Assembly (NCBI GenBank): GCA_030686995.1 | Contig: CM060697.1 | Span: forward strand, 100,968,772 to 101,032,771 | Length of the DNA: 64,000 nucleotides | From: Artemisia argyi | Lineage: Eukaryota; Streptophyta; Magnoliopsida; Asterales; Asteraceae | Direction of reading: 5' to 3' | Shown: piece by piece, positions 12,028-23,345 of the stretch | Layout: each line of letters opens with the position of its first letter | How positions within the stretch are numbered: position 1 is the stretch's first letter | Program-made: the position numbers and the translations under genes | Notes under the pieces: generated by a model | Told to the model about the DNA's origin: nothing | Databases searched by the model: none | What the model saw: only the letters and a program-made list of their open reading frames with translations

Positions 12028-12030
12028 TTA

Positions 12031-13622
12031 AATCATGTGCATCTAATGCGTGCATTTGATCATTAGTACTCTCTCCGTCATAAAATAAAATTCATTTTTC
12101 TATTTTGGGTCATTTCAAAATAAATATTTATTTGGGTCACATGTTACGCAAAAAATAATTACGATATCAACGTAAGAGCATCTCCAATGTTATAAGCTTC
12201 TGATATTATAAGTCATTTTTCGACATAGCATGGTATCCACACAATGCAGCAGGGCGAATACTATATATAAGGTTGATCTTTTTGCTTTTTCTTTTTTTCT
12301 TTTTGTCAACAATGTTTTTTTTATGATAACAGATAGTCTTTAGTGGTCATGTGATTGTGATATAGGATGGATAAGAGGTTAATATGTAATATTTTTATCT
12401 TCAAATTTTCGATTTATAATTTCAAACTATAAATATATTAAATTTATTATAGTAGTTATATTTTATCATTATAACATCTAATTACTCTATTATACATTTA
12501 TCGTAAAAAACGACGCCATTTTTTTTTTTTTTTGGTTGCCTAAGATTCTAAGAACGACGTCGTTTCATGTTTTCAATTAACTGAGGCCTAAAACATTGAC
12601 GTTTTGGTCTATTTGTTGCTTTCTAGATAGTGCTCATCTCTACCACTGAGCACACAATTTCACACACACGGTTTTATAATCATTCTCTCTTTTAAATCAT
12701 GGTCTCACACACAACACCGTTTAACATAAAACATACAGTGGGTTGATGTTTTTTTATGCCACGGTGATGTGGAGTATTCGTTTGTTAGATCTGCATGATA
12801 TTGGTATACATGCAATTGTCATTAGAGGTGTATGGTACTTAAGCTTCTTTTTTAGTTTTTATTTGGGAATTTGTGTTTATGTTTGTTTGAGGTTTGTTAC
12901 AAGTTTTCTAGTTTTTATTTGGGAATATGTGCTTCTGATATGTGGTCATCCAGTTTTTAAGTGATGTAATTATGTTTATATTTATTTAATGTGTTGCATG
13001 TCTTTTAAAGATATTATTACTGTCGAGTTTGCAATGTGTGCTTAAGATTGATATTAGATTATAATTGTTAGTCGTATGTTGTGTTTAAAATGTGGTGTGG
13101 CTTTTAAAGATTGATATTGGATCATAAGAGTTAGTAGTATATTATGGTTAAAATGTGGCATGTCTTTTTAATATTAATATTAGATTATAAGTGTTAGTTA
13201 TATATTGTGTTTAAAATGAAACAGCTTCATATAATTCAGATAGTGTCTTTTTGGGATCGTTGAAATTGGCGTCAATGAAAGGAATAGAAGGGTAAGTGTC
13301 TTTTATGCAAAGAATTTGCTACATCCTATTCGTTGTTGCTGTTAAATTTTGTTGAGGTTGTGACGATTGATTTCAGATGTGTTTGTGTATCTGATCAAAG
13401 CTGAGAGTATTTGCATTTTGGCGGGGCAACTAATTAGGTTTGTAGCCATGGCGGATTGATCCTTTTCTTTCAATTGTATATAAATCTGAGCCTCATCAAA
13501 CGAGAAGAGATGGCGTGTATGTGTTTTTTGAGATAGAGACATGGTGGATTATTTAGTATAAAGACGTGTATTTTTCATTTTTCGTTTTAGGTTCTTTTAT
13601 TTGTGTCAAAACGTTGTACACG
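12031..13622. other. Intergenic DNA with MITE end fragments
   Basis: At about 12069 CTCTCTCCGTCATAAAATA follows a TA and resembles the CTCCCTCCGTCCC end of Stowaway (Tc1/mariner) MITEs. At about 12178 GAGCATCTCCAATG resembles another common MITE end. Neither has a matching partner, so both are single-ended remnants. No convincing gene is present. Confidence 0.4.
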
Positions 13623-14571
13623 CAGGCCAGCCCTGGCTATGGTCGGTGCGGGTAATTGCCTAGGGCATCCAATAGAATAAGGGGCATCATTTTTATAGTG
13701 TGATGCGAATATATATTATTTGATGCCGTCATTTTTTTTTTCTCGTTCATTGAAGAAAATGAGATAAAGCATAGTTTAAGAGAGAGAAACAAGCACTTAT
13801 TAGTCTTTAAAAAACTACTGTAATATAGCCTTTTGCTGAAAGAAAATAATATATATAAAAAGAATGGTCGTGTCGGAAAAAATGCAAAGTTCAACATTAT
13901 TTGTCGGCTACATTTTATTTTGATTCCATAGTTACGTTTTGATGGGGTTTTGTGTTCCTTTGTTTTTTCAACTTATACTTTTGATAACTTTTTTAGGGAT
14001 AATTTCATATATACTTAAAAAAGAATTTATGATTCCATATTTACTTAATTAACAAGTTTTCAATGCATGAATACAATGTTTTTAAAGCACGTGTTGAGTA
14101 AATATAGAATTATCGTGTTTGTTTTGAGTATATATGGAATTGGCCTATGTTTTTAAATACTATAATTCTTGTAACTAATAAAAGTCAATATAATGTACGA
14201 GGAGAAAAAGGTCACAAGTTTCGACTATATATTAGACTGAATTCACACAATAGCTTCAACCAGATATTTGAAGTATAGTTTTAGTCGAAATGTTGATCAT
14301 ATAGATATGCGATAACGTGTTAACTCATATTCTTCTGTGGACGAAATCATTTTTTAGATTATGCCCAAATAATTAGAACCGAAAAAGTACTACAAAGTGT
14401 CAAAAGTCAATTTTATGATAAAGTGAAATTAATTGTTGTCCAAGTTTTATTAAGTTGACATATTTTATTCGAAGGCTAAATCATTACTAAATAATGTGAT
14501 TGTTTACAATATTTTGTAGTCATTTTCGATGGCATCAAAAATCGTCTCGCCAAGCATAAAACTCGGCCCTG
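13623..14571. mobile_element. Possible hAT-like non-autonomous element
   Basis: The left end CAGGCCAGCCCTGG with nearby GCCTAGGGCATC, and the right end AACTCGGCCCTG, resemble the CAGGGCCGG-type ends of a common plant hAT MITE group. GGGCATC (13682) and GGCATCAAAA (14531) recur at the two ends. The 8-bp flanks agree only partly, so the boundary is tentative. A smaller element (13996-14145) lies inside. Confidence 0.4.
13996..14145. mobile_element. Stowaway-like MITE, 150 bp
   Basis: GGGATAATTTCATATATACT at the left faces AGTATATATGGAATTGGCC at the right. The inner halves are also complementary (ATTCCATATTTACT against AGTAAATATAGAATTAT). TA lies on each side (13994-13995 and 14146-14147), fitting a Tc1/mariner-type duplication, although a 2-bp match is weak evidence. 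Confidence 0.5.
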
Positions 14572-14899
14572 CACACAGGAAATCTATAACTAGTATACAT
14601 TACATGAAATTTATTTTAAAAAGTGAATGGGTAAAATATATTGTTGGAATTATAAGCATTATATATCTTTGCATCACAGCATGTCCTTCACCGTAAGCAA
14701 AGTTATAATAATGCCCCACTCATTGTCAATGGGTAAAATATATTGTCTCATTTATATCTCTTGTTTATGTGAACTTCTTCTTGAACACAAGATATCATAT
14801 CATATTTTTGAAGTTTTGTCTCGTTTTCAATTAAAAAAGGAGAAAGTCTGGTACCAATTTTTATGTTCGTTATTGTATAGTTCTACATATTCAATTCAT

Positions 14900-15139
14900 A
14901 TGGTGGTGTTCCCTAAACTTCCGCTAGACATGGTGATCATGATCATCTCTTTTCTTACACTTGAAGATGCAATACGTCTTTGTTTGATGCAAAAAGAGTG
15001 GTTCCAACTTCGACTATGGAATCAGTGCAGTTCCTCCGAGCAAGGGGTAGTGCCCATTTTGCCTCGTCTTGATAAGAAACAGAAGAAAGAAGATCATCAT
15101 GATTCTATAAAACCAGTTAAGAAAAACCTTACATCATAG
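14900..15139 (+). pseudogene. F-box domain fragment
   Basis: An ATG at 14900 opens an 80-residue frame that begins MVVFPKLPLDMVIMIISFLT and continues LEDAIRLCLMQKEWFQL. This matches the F-box pattern of plant F-box/FBD/LRR-type proteins (LPxDVxxxIxSxLxLxDAxRxxxxxKxWxxL), which bind SKP1 in SCF ubiquitin ligases. The frame extends upstream to an ATG at 14627, but that part has no F-box similarity and is probably fortuitous. The remaining 40 residues are Lys-rich and end at a stop with no LRR, FBD or kelch region. This is most likely a truncated gene copy or the first exon of a decayed gene. Confidence 0.5.
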
Positions 15140-16229
15140 GATCGCCAACGGATCAAGCAAGTAAGAATGCATGGCTACATATGTATGGTGATAATAGATC
15201 AATTCCAACTTCTACTTGTATATATACTTCTACTTGGGTTATCTATTATGTATGTAAATCCAACCCAATGGTAGAACTAATTTCACCTAGCTTAATTATT
15301 TATACTATCAACCAAGTTAAATTCTATGTTTTGGCTTGTGTATATATATGTTTGCTTTGTGTCGTTGATCTTTACATGCAAAAACAAAAGTATGATTAAA
15401 CTTGATTATTACGGTAATAATCTAAAATGATAACATGTATTAGGATATGCTTTGTGAAGATCGAGATCAAAGTGATCTCACATTCATAGATTTTGGAATA
15501 GGAGTAGAAATTTACATCTAAGTTAATTAGATTGGCTTCATGACATATTAAAATTGTATGATTATTTAACCTTCTTGTATGTAACCTTTTCATTGTCAGT
15601 TGTTTCTGATATTGCCGTTAAAAATAAGATAAGATTAATGTAATTCATTTATTGATTTATATTTTCCCTTAACCCTAGTTTTAACAGCCGCCACCACCAT
15701 ATCACCCTCCTCCGTATATATATATTGGTCTCTTTCTCACAGATAATTCTCTTGTGTCATTTCATACGGTATTCTTGGTTTCATACCGTGGTGGTCCTGG
15801 GTTTAGATGTGGTGGTCATGTTTTGCGATAGTGATGAAAGTGGTGGTCGATCATGGCTAGTGGTTGGTGGGTGTAGGTGTCAAGAAGTGGTGCTTGTAGG
15901 CATGAGGTGGTTGGGGAGAATGATAATGGTACGTGTTATGATCTTCCAGAAATCAACTAATGAAATGAAGAAGATCAAATTTAATTAACAAGAAATTCAA
16001 AATAGAATGAATCTCGAATTAATCGAACGAGTGATTTTTTATTTGATAGATGAAGTGTTTACAAGATAGTAGGAAATGTTACAAAATCAATAGCTAAATG
16101 ACAATGACAACTAATTAAATGAGTTTTTATACAGTGAAAGATGAAAAAGGATGAAAAGTGTTTTTGGCGGGAAAAGCCGTTATGTCGTGTTCTTGCATAT
16201 ATGAATTTCGTTGACCATCTAATGAAAAC
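15140..16229. other. Intergenic DNA, no gene recognised
   Basis: AT-rich, with only short unremarkable frames. TGTTATGATCTTCCAG at 15936 looks like an LTR start and could belong to the gypsy relic to the right, but no second copy was found in the window. Confidence 0.4.
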
Positions 16230-16597
16230 ATATCAATGCCATCCTCTTCAAATATTACGTGTCCTCAAGTAATCACAACTCAAGCATCCATATCAAAAGA
16301 AGGAAATCTAGCAGCCAACTCCTCATATAACTCCCAAGTAGCACATGTCACAGACTCATTGACCCATTGAACTAAAACATAAACAGCAGCAACATTAATT
16401 GCCCTTTTTTGCCAAAGTAACTCGTGTAGTAGGCGCATTACCTTTGTGCAACTTCAACTAATTTACATGAAACACTGGGTGAATTTGAGCATCTGTTGGT
16501 AATTCCAATTTAGAAGCTATCTTTCCCACCTTCTGTATCATTTTGAAAGGGCCATGGTACCTACGAGGCTAGGAGACAACTTGTGATACTTCCCCTT
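16230..16597 (-). pseudogene. Ty3/gypsy polyprotein C-terminus (chromodomain side)
   Basis: On the minus strand the translation gives YHGPFKMIQKVGKIASKLEL, then IHPVFHV, and farther on ATWELYEELAARFPSF. These are the end of a Ty3/gypsy integrase and the following chromodomain-like region. Frames are interrupted. The reading is continuous with 19411-20060 once the copia insertion between them is removed: the junction RKG|KYHKLSP falls at the CCCTT target duplication. Confidence 0.8.
16593..16597. repeat. Target-site duplication CCCTT, left copy
   Basis: Identical to 19411-19415. It flanks the copia insertion, and removing one copy plus the insert restores the gypsy sequence. Confidence 0.8.
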
Positions 16598-16621
16598 CGT
16601 TGTCGAGGTTTTATCCAACAA

Positions 16622-16636
16622 GTGGTATCAACAGCC
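16622..16636 (+). promoter_or_regulatory. Primer-binding site (initiator tRNA-Met type)
   Basis: GTGGTATCAACAGCC two bases after the LTR-derived CCAACA. It closely resembles TGGTATCAGAGCC, complementary to the 3' end of tRNA-iMet, with small changes. Confidence 0.75.
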
Positions 16637-17335
16637 GCGGTTATTGTGGTCATCGAAGTTCGAGTGCTAGATCGTGGTTTCGAGGTTAGAACAAAGAAAA
16701 CTATTTCGGTTTCTTGGAGCAACGATCGTTCGACAAGAAAGAAAAAAAAATAAAATAAAAAAAGATGTGAGTGTTTATAAAACAAAGGTGTCAGGAAGGT
16801 TTTATTTGTTTTTTATTACCCTTCACGTGAAGTAAAATACAAAGTTGACAAGGTTTTTGTCTTTTGGGTTTTTCTTTTCTTGGAGTAGCAGTCGACGAGA
16901 GTATAGGTTGAAGAAAGTTTTTAAATCTTTTTTTCCCACGTGAAAACTACAAAGGTAGATTTTGTTTGGTTTATTTAATTATATAAGTGGGGTAAATACT
17001 ACAAAAGGTTTTGTTATTCGGCAAAAGGGTTTCGATATTTAATATTTAGAAATCGACTTTGGTTATCGTATATTAGGATTTTAAAATTCGATTAAATCAA
17101 AGGTTCTTGTTGCGGTTTTTTTTTTGGTTCAAATTTCGATCGTGGTTAGCTTGGGTTTCAAGTTTACAATCAGGTTTGCTTGTTCGAAATCGAAGGTTTA
17201 GGGTTATTCTAATTAATTCGATTTGCAAGAAGGGTTTTTATAGCAACAAGGGAATAATACACACGGCTTGTGAGGCTTGTCGGTAAAGTTGGTTAAGAAA
17301 CAACTTGACAAGGTTTTTAGCAAGGTATAAGAAAA

Positions 17336-18110
17336 ATGACTAGTTCTATAGCTAGGTTTGATATCGAAAAATTCGATGGGAAGAATAACTTCGGGTTATG
17401 GCAAATAAAGATGTGTGCTTTAATGGTACAGCTGGGATGTGATGCTGCATTACAGACATTACCCGCGGATATAGAAGCAGGTGAAAAGGCTGCTTTGATG
17501 AAGAAGGCATACAGTACCTTGATTCTATGCTTGGGAGACCGGGTTTTATGGTAAGTTACCATGGAAACATCTGCTGCAGGAATTTGGACGAAGCTAACTA
17601 GTCTGTATATGACTAGGTCCTTAGCAAACAGACTGTATCTAAAGAAGAAGCTGTACACGTTTTATATGAGTCCAGGTACGAAACTAGGTGATCATATAGA
17701 TGAGTTTAATAAGTTGATACTTGATTTGGCGAATATTGATATCAAGATTGAGGATGAGGATCAGGCACTTATATTACTTATGTCGTTGCCATCGTCTTAC
17801 GAAAACTTTGTAGAGACATTGTTGTATGGGATGGAATCCTTGACAATGGAGGATGTTCTGGCGACTCTGAATTCAAGAGAGTTGAAGAAAAGAACTGAAG
17901 GCACAAAGGAAGACACTGGTGACGGGTTATATGTAAGGGAGGGTCAGATCATTCAAGGAAAGCTCATTCTGGTAGAAGTTCGTGGTTTAAATCAAGTGGT
18001 GGAACTGGTAAACTCAAGAGCTTCCTATGTCATTCAGAGGATCATCTGAAGAGAGACTGTCCAAGGAAGAAGTCAAGTGGGTTCATCAAGAAGGGTAAAC
18101 ATGATCAGGA
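17336..18110 (+). pseudogene. Copia gag (capsid and nucleocapsid)
   Basis: ATG at 17336 opens a Ty1/copia gag: IARFDIEKFDGKNNFGLWQI, later RLYLKKKLYTFYM and DLANIDIKIEDEDQALILLM. A TAA at 17552-17554 interrupts the frame, which then continues in phase. Near 17935 a one-base shift moves the true frame; after it the nucleocapsid reads GGTGKLKSFLCHSEDHLKRD. The CCHC knuckle has lost its first Cys (Ser in its place), so the zinc site is damaged. The leader of more than 700 bp between primer site and ATG is non-coding. Confidence 0.85.
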
Positions 18111-18732
18111 TTCTGATTCTTCTGATGACGACGGTAACGCCTACTTTGGAGAAGCCTTGGTGGTAGTCGGGAATGATGAGATGGCTGAATTGGTAATGGA
18201 TTCAGGTGGGTCTTATCATATGACACATAGGAGGGACTTCTTGTATGACTTCAAGGATGTTGATGGTGGTTCGGTTCAGTTAGGTGATAACAGGACATGT
18301 ACTATCAGAGGGACAGGAAAAGTGAAGATACAGTTGCATGATTGTTCAAGCTTTATACTGGAAGATGTCAGGTATGTTCCAGGGTTAAGAAAAAGCTTGA
18401 TTTCATTAGGTACTCTTGAAAAAGAGGGTTATACTGTGAAGATGCAGATGGGTAGAGTCAAGGTGATCAAAGGTTGTCGGGTTATGATGACTGGGATCAG
18501 GAAAAAGAACTATATGTATATTCTTGAAGCAAAAGTGACAACTTTTGGTGTACAAAAGCATGGAGGTTCAAAACAATTTAGAGTCAAGCAACTTGATCAT
18601 AAACAAGTTGGGTTCAAACAACTTGGTCCTGGTGTTAAAACAGGAGTCCATGGAATGCAAGTTTCTAAACGTGTTTGGTTTGAGGTGGAACTGCAGGGAG
18701 CTCAGGGGAATCGTGAAGCTGAGGATGTTTAG
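18111..18732 (+). pseudogene. Copia aspartic protease plus C-terminal tail
   Basis: Downstream of an acidic linker (DSDSSDDDGNAYF) the frame gives ELVMDSGGSYHMTHRRDFLY, with the DSG active-site triad of copia proteases, then GTGKVKIQL, VRYVPGLRKSLISLGTLEKE and MYILEAKV. Integrase should follow. Instead the reading goes directly into a basic, Gln-rich tail (GSKQFRVKQLDHKQVGFKQL and so on) that ends at 18732. A related frame at 18754-19029 carries the rest of the tail (ANLGKLLKYNAWSTRWSPVR). The lack of pol suggests a gag-protease-only family or an internal deletion. Confidence 0.75.
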
Positions 18733-19068
18733 GTTAGTAACGATGATGCTGCAATGGCTCAAAAACCGTTGGAGGGCAAGCAACTTGAAGAAAAGACAAA
18801 CACGGACTGCTTGGTAAATGAGCAGGAAAAAGTACACCTTGGTATAAAGGTGGGGGCGGACATTACGGTAACCGGAATACCTGGTCAAGAGAGTGCAGAG
18901 GGTAATGCTGCTGAAAAGAAGAAATTGAAGGAGTCTACGAAAGCTAATCTTGGAAAATTACTGAAGTACAATGCCTGGTCGACAAGGTGGTCCCCGGTCC
19001 GAGGTTCCAACACGAGGAAAAGGTGCTGAATATCGGTTATGTTTAAGTGTTACTCCTAAGGTGAAAAT

Positions 19069-19410
19069 TGTTAAATATCAGTAGTAACTTAAATATAGAT
19101 TAGGGACTAAAGTGTACTTTGTAATTAGATTAGGTGGTGTACTAGAACTAGGATTAGATAGCTTGGAGTGCAAGGCAAGCTAGGGTTTCTATCTCCTCAT
19201 CTCTAGGGGGATGCTAGTTATTCATTCCTCTTCTTTAATTGTAAAAGCTTTATTAGCATTTTAATAAAGGGTTCGTTGACATATCCCGTGTGCATATATT
19301 CTTGTCGATTTCTTTGTAGTCTCTCGTGTTTGCTACTTGTGCTCGATACAACTCGCAATCTAGCGTTCCGCGATCAAACTTCGGGTTTGTTGTCGAGGTT
19401 TTATCCAACA
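19069..19410 (+). repeat. 3' LTR of the copia element, 342 bp
   Basis: Begins TGTTAAATATCAG and ends TTTTATCCAACA (TG...CA). The last 21 bases match the remnant at 16600-16620. AATAAAGG near 19262 is a plausible poly(A) signal. Confidence 0.8.
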
Positions 19411-20060
19411 CCCTTCCTTATAGAAGACATTCTGCAAGGCTGAAGCTTTAAGTACACCCAAATATCCACTTCAAACTCTCAGTTTGTTCCATGCTTATTA
19501 GCTAAAGTCTTCATTCCATTTTGCGCTCTCTTCAAATGAAACTTTAACAACTGGATGTCAACTTCTCTAGTAGATAAAGACATGTCAACTACATCAACTC
19601 AGCCATCACCATAGGAATAAGCTATGTGGGTTGGTGGTGGTTGACCATATACAACTTGGTAGAGAGTAGTATTAATAGTTGTGTGATAAGTAGTGTCGTA
19701 CCGGTATTCAGCCAAAGAAATCCAATTGAACCACTCCTTAGGCTTATCACCACTCATACATCTAAGGTAGCATTCCAAACATATGATGACTACTTCTATC
19801 AGTCCATTGCTTTGATGGTAGTAAGCAGTACTCATGTACAAATTGACTTGTAACACACTAAACAACTCCTTCTAAAACTTACTAAGCCACTAACAATTAC
19901 CTTTGGTTGACCGTGTAGTTTTTATATGTTATCCAAAAATGCTTGAGGTGCAGTCACTACTATGTAGGTATGTGTAAGAGGGATAAAAATGAACATACTT
20001 GCTTAAATTCTTTACCAATACTAAGCTAGATATTGAGTCCTTGTCAAGGAATGACCAACC
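19411..20060 (-). pseudogene. Ty3/gypsy integrase fragment
   Basis: On the minus strand, reading from higher to lower coordinates: KYVHF, APQAFLDNI, KLHGQPKVIVS, then STAYYHQSNGLIEVV, KPKEWFNWISLAEYRYDTTY, VVYGQPPPTHIAYS, and finally WVYLKLQPCRM. These are the core integrase motifs of Ty3/gypsy elements (the YHxQxxGxxE block and the GEKPKEW-like block). Several stops and frame changes are present. Reverse transcriptase and RNase H were not found to the right, so the element is also deleted on that side. Confidence 0.88.
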
Positions 20061-21031
20061 TTTCTTCACAATATATTTTAAAGCCTAAAATACTAGTCAA
20101 TCCCTATAATTTGGTGTATAAGAGTGACTAACAATTTTGGTGGAGTATAATGAAACAACAATATACAATGATGTATAACGATATACAAATGTATATACAC
20201 TAACAACTATAACACTTAGAAGCTTCGAAGTCTTCTTTTGTTTTTAACTTGTGAATAAAGAAGTAAATAGTGGATCACTTAAAATGGTTTATAAGACATG
20301 TGGAATGATCAAAGAATGTGTGTATGAATGTATGCAAGAGTATGGGAGTATATACTTAGAAAAGGGTTAGAGAGGAATGCAAAGGGCTGAGCAAAATGTG
20401 TGAGAAATACGTCAAATTTATAGCCAAAACTCCCTGCCCATATTTCTGATTCTGGCGGATCCACATATCCAAAATTTTGGATCCGTTCAATGTCTTCAGA
20501 CAAAATTTTGTCCTATTTGGTAAAACAAAAATCTTTCCAAAATCATTCTGTAATCAAGTTAAGATATGATTAGATCTTTCTAGAAACTTAATCTTTTTTA
20601 CCACTAATAAGGAAAGATTTGGTTAGATTTGTTTTCAAAAATGGTTTAATCACTTGTGATTAATTTTGTCCTTTGTGCTTAACATTTGTGCTATATATTT
20701 AGTGATTAATTATTAGTGATCTAAGAAAGGGATTACTTGGAAAACATTTTGCTTAAGTGAAAAACATTTGTTTAGTTTAAGTGTAAGTAAACTTATACAC
20801 TAGTTTTCAAATGTTTAATGCAATATGCATGCTAATGAGTTCTTTGATCATTCACCGTATTTTATAATTCCATTATTCATACCTTAAGTGATTTGACGTT
20901 GAATGAAAACTTACGAGTAATGACTTGTTTACGTAAACTTTTACATGGTATAATTTTATAATTGTCTTATCAAAACATTGAGTAACCGTAAAATAGAAAT
21001 AACATGTTTACGTGATATTTGTATTAACATC
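20061..21031. other. Intergenic DNA, possible LTR remnant
   Basis: No gene. On the minus strand GGCTATAAATTTG (about 20415-20427) followed by a CT-rich stretch could be an LTR promoter of the gypsy relic, but no partner LTR was found. The rest is AT-rich. Confidence 0.3.
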
Positions 21032-21263
21032 AATCAGCACTAACCTTGGAAACCAAACGCCTCCAAATAGTACCCACAACAATAGGACAAATATCACCTC
21101 CCTGCTTGACCAGCGGTGTGAAAAGAGCACTAACAGTATACTCACCCAACATCCTGGGCATTTACCATCAAGAAAAACATTCACCACTTGGGGTGATAGA
21201 AGCGACTAACTCATCAGAAATAGCCACAACAGCACCACTAAAACAATCCAATAGGTGCTAGGC
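21032..21263 (-). pseudogene. Reverse-transcriptase-like fragment
   Basis: The minus strand reads LDCFSGAVVAISDELVAS and, after a gap, LVKQGGDICPIVVGTIWRRL followed by VSKVSAD. This resembles the KPGGGIRPIAVGxxxRRLxxK block of a reverse-transcriptase domain found in many dispersed plant pseudogenes. Here G-G-I-R is changed to G-D-I-C and the frame is broken. Only this short block is present, so the element type cannot be named. Confidence 0.5.
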
Positions 21264-22176
21264 ACGCAAACTTAGTTGTTTATAGATGACACTTCCCACT
21301 CTAAATTTGGTTGTTTAATTCTCAAGAATAAAAGTCACTAATCTGGTATAATACATATATGAGTGCCAACACCCTAACAAGCTAAGGTTGATGTTTAATT
21401 CTAGTATAAGGTCATCTATAGTAGAAGCACCAACTGAATTTCACCAGCTTCTTATGCTAAAAAATAGTGTTAATACTGTCCTACAACTAATTCCCACATT
21501 GACCTCTTTTATATTCTGAAAGATCTTCATACCTATGTGTTAACATATAACTAGTTTACTAAGCTTAGACAACAAATGAAGCATTTAAGTGAACACTTGT
21601 CGTTGCAATAAACCTGTAAAATCTCTTATTTTCCTTGACATAGGTACTCGAAGTTTAATAAATTCAGTTAAAATGAATATGAAATTGTATGAATAAGAAC
21701 AATATAGATTAACAAATATATCCCCCCAATAATTGTTAGATAGTTGTATTGCTTAATTTTTAGGATGTCTTAGTCGTTTAATTGCGGAAATGGTTTTCCG
21801 TTATATGTAGTTAAGATAGCCACAATGCATCTAGACAATTGCTGACATACTTTTCACTTTCATGAAACGCATCCACGTATTAATGTTGTAGATTCCCTTA
21901 GCTCTTTACCTGCGAACATGAATTTTTGAACCCAATACTAGGAAAGAACTTCATACCCATGTTTGTTACTTCCTCAGTTAGTAAAGAGTCTCATATTGGT
22001 ATGAAGAGACTTTTTTCTAGGAAGCTCTTTTGAAATGTTTTAAAATCCGGGTATTTGATTGACCAGGTCAAATTACCGGTTCGACCACCGGGTCAAACCG
22101 GGTTTATATAAAAAAGAACAAATTTACCATCTTTGAACTTTGAAGTGTCCACAGAGAAAGACTTTATGAACTTTTA
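21264..22176. other. Intergenic DNA, no gene recognised
   Basis: AT-rich, with no coding signal. CCGGTTCGACC / GGTCAAACCGGG repeats lie at about 22062-22105, similar to those near 7790-7866 and 24225-24390. Confidence 0.4.
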
Positions 22177-23345
22177 AGGTGTGTTCGTTTTTGTCAAAAA
22201 CTTCTGAACCGCCTTTGACTAATACCCAGTTAGACACGGTCAGACATGAAGGTTGTTTGTTTTTTCATTTCCATTCAGACGTGGTAAGACCTTACATATC
22301 TTACTCAATGAGAGGCGGGATCATCTCTTATCTCCTTTGAACCTCATATATCCATTCATCAGCACCATTTTTTTTAACAATCCATATGTAATTATTAATG
22401 CATGACTGGTTAGATTTTTTTGCCCTAATTCTGGCATAGAAAAGTTCAGGTATGGAAGTGAAGAAGAAAGTCTGATTTTACTTGAAAAGCTAAGAAATAA
22501 ATAATCATTATAAAAAAATAAGTGGAAGACAAAAATACTATTATAGCATTAAAGGTAGTATTGTATCACTACCTTTTCATACCCACCATTTACTTTTCAC
22601 TGTTCCCATTTTTAGTTTTCAAGACATGAACTATTTTTTTTCCCTTTTACATAATGCATTTGAATTATCCTTTTTTAATACTTATTTGATAGTTTAAAGC
22701 TAGACTTTATATAAATTGTTGGCTACCCAAACTTGGCTTACCGAACAGTTGACATGTTGATTTTGTAGGTTCGACTAAAATAAGGGACCATCTAACAATT
22801 ACGGCTAGGTCTGCCACTGGTAAGAGAATAGTGTACATGTTTTTAGATATTATTAAGATTATCTCAAGTTAGTATGAACATAACTGGCTATGTTCTTACA
22901 CAAACAAAAGAAAGACTGGGTTTCACAGTAGACTCTACAGTTTTCTTAGTGAGGGAACATGACAGGTAATGTTTATAATAACTTGAGAGAATCTTAATCC
23001 TTTTAGATAACTTACTTAATATTGGCTTCACTACGCTAAATATATGTTATGTTTTAAAACAATTCATGTAATAGTTTTTTACTATGTTAAATTTAGGATG
23101 TATTAAGATAGTTTATTTAATGGTTTACTAAGTGTGTTAAATTTGTGATAAAAAAATTTTGTGTCATTTTTACAATCAAATTGCGATGGTTTAATATATA
23201 TATTATAAAAGTTGAAGATTAAAAGCATTCAGACACTTATATAAAATAACACCATTATTTTATTCAGATTCAAAGTTTATATCCTAGTAATAAAATATGA
23301 TAGTCAGATTCAGACCCAAAATATTTTAACGAAACAAACACACCT
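22177..23345. mobile_element. Non-autonomous DNA transposon, TIR AGGTGTGTTYGTTT
   Basis: AGGTGTGTTCGTTT at 22177 faces AAACAAACACACCT ending 23345. Subterminal CATTCAGAC-type motifs recur at both sides (about 22265 and 23230-23310). Internal DNA is AT-rich and non-coding. The flanks do not show a clear target duplication. The terminal sequence suggests a hAT-type MITE, but this is inference. Confidence 0.5.

Larger units (their letters stand above)
16598..19410 (+). mobile_element. Non-autonomous Ty1/copia element (gag-protease only) with a vestigial 5' LTR
   Basis: The right end is a full LTR (19069-19410). At the left only about the last 23 bases of that LTR remain (16598-16620, ending GAGGTTTTATCCAACA), followed at once by a primer-binding site. 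Both outer ends are flanked by CCCTT. Coding covers gag, a zinc knuckle and an aspartic protease, then jumps to a short 3' tail. Integrase, reverse transcriptase and RNase H are missing. The element sits inside a minus-strand gypsy integrase, so it is the younger of the two. Confidence 0.8.

Noticed and set aside
12743..12964. Hydrophobic 73-residue frame (possible small membrane protein)
   Set aside because: AT-rich DNA readily yields Phe/Leu/Tyr-rich frames; no conserved motif or promoter evidence.
15725..15988. Val/Trp/Gly-rich frame at 15.7-16.0 kb
   Set aside because: GTGGTGG-rich low-complexity DNA; no domain, and it runs into a possible LTR remnant.
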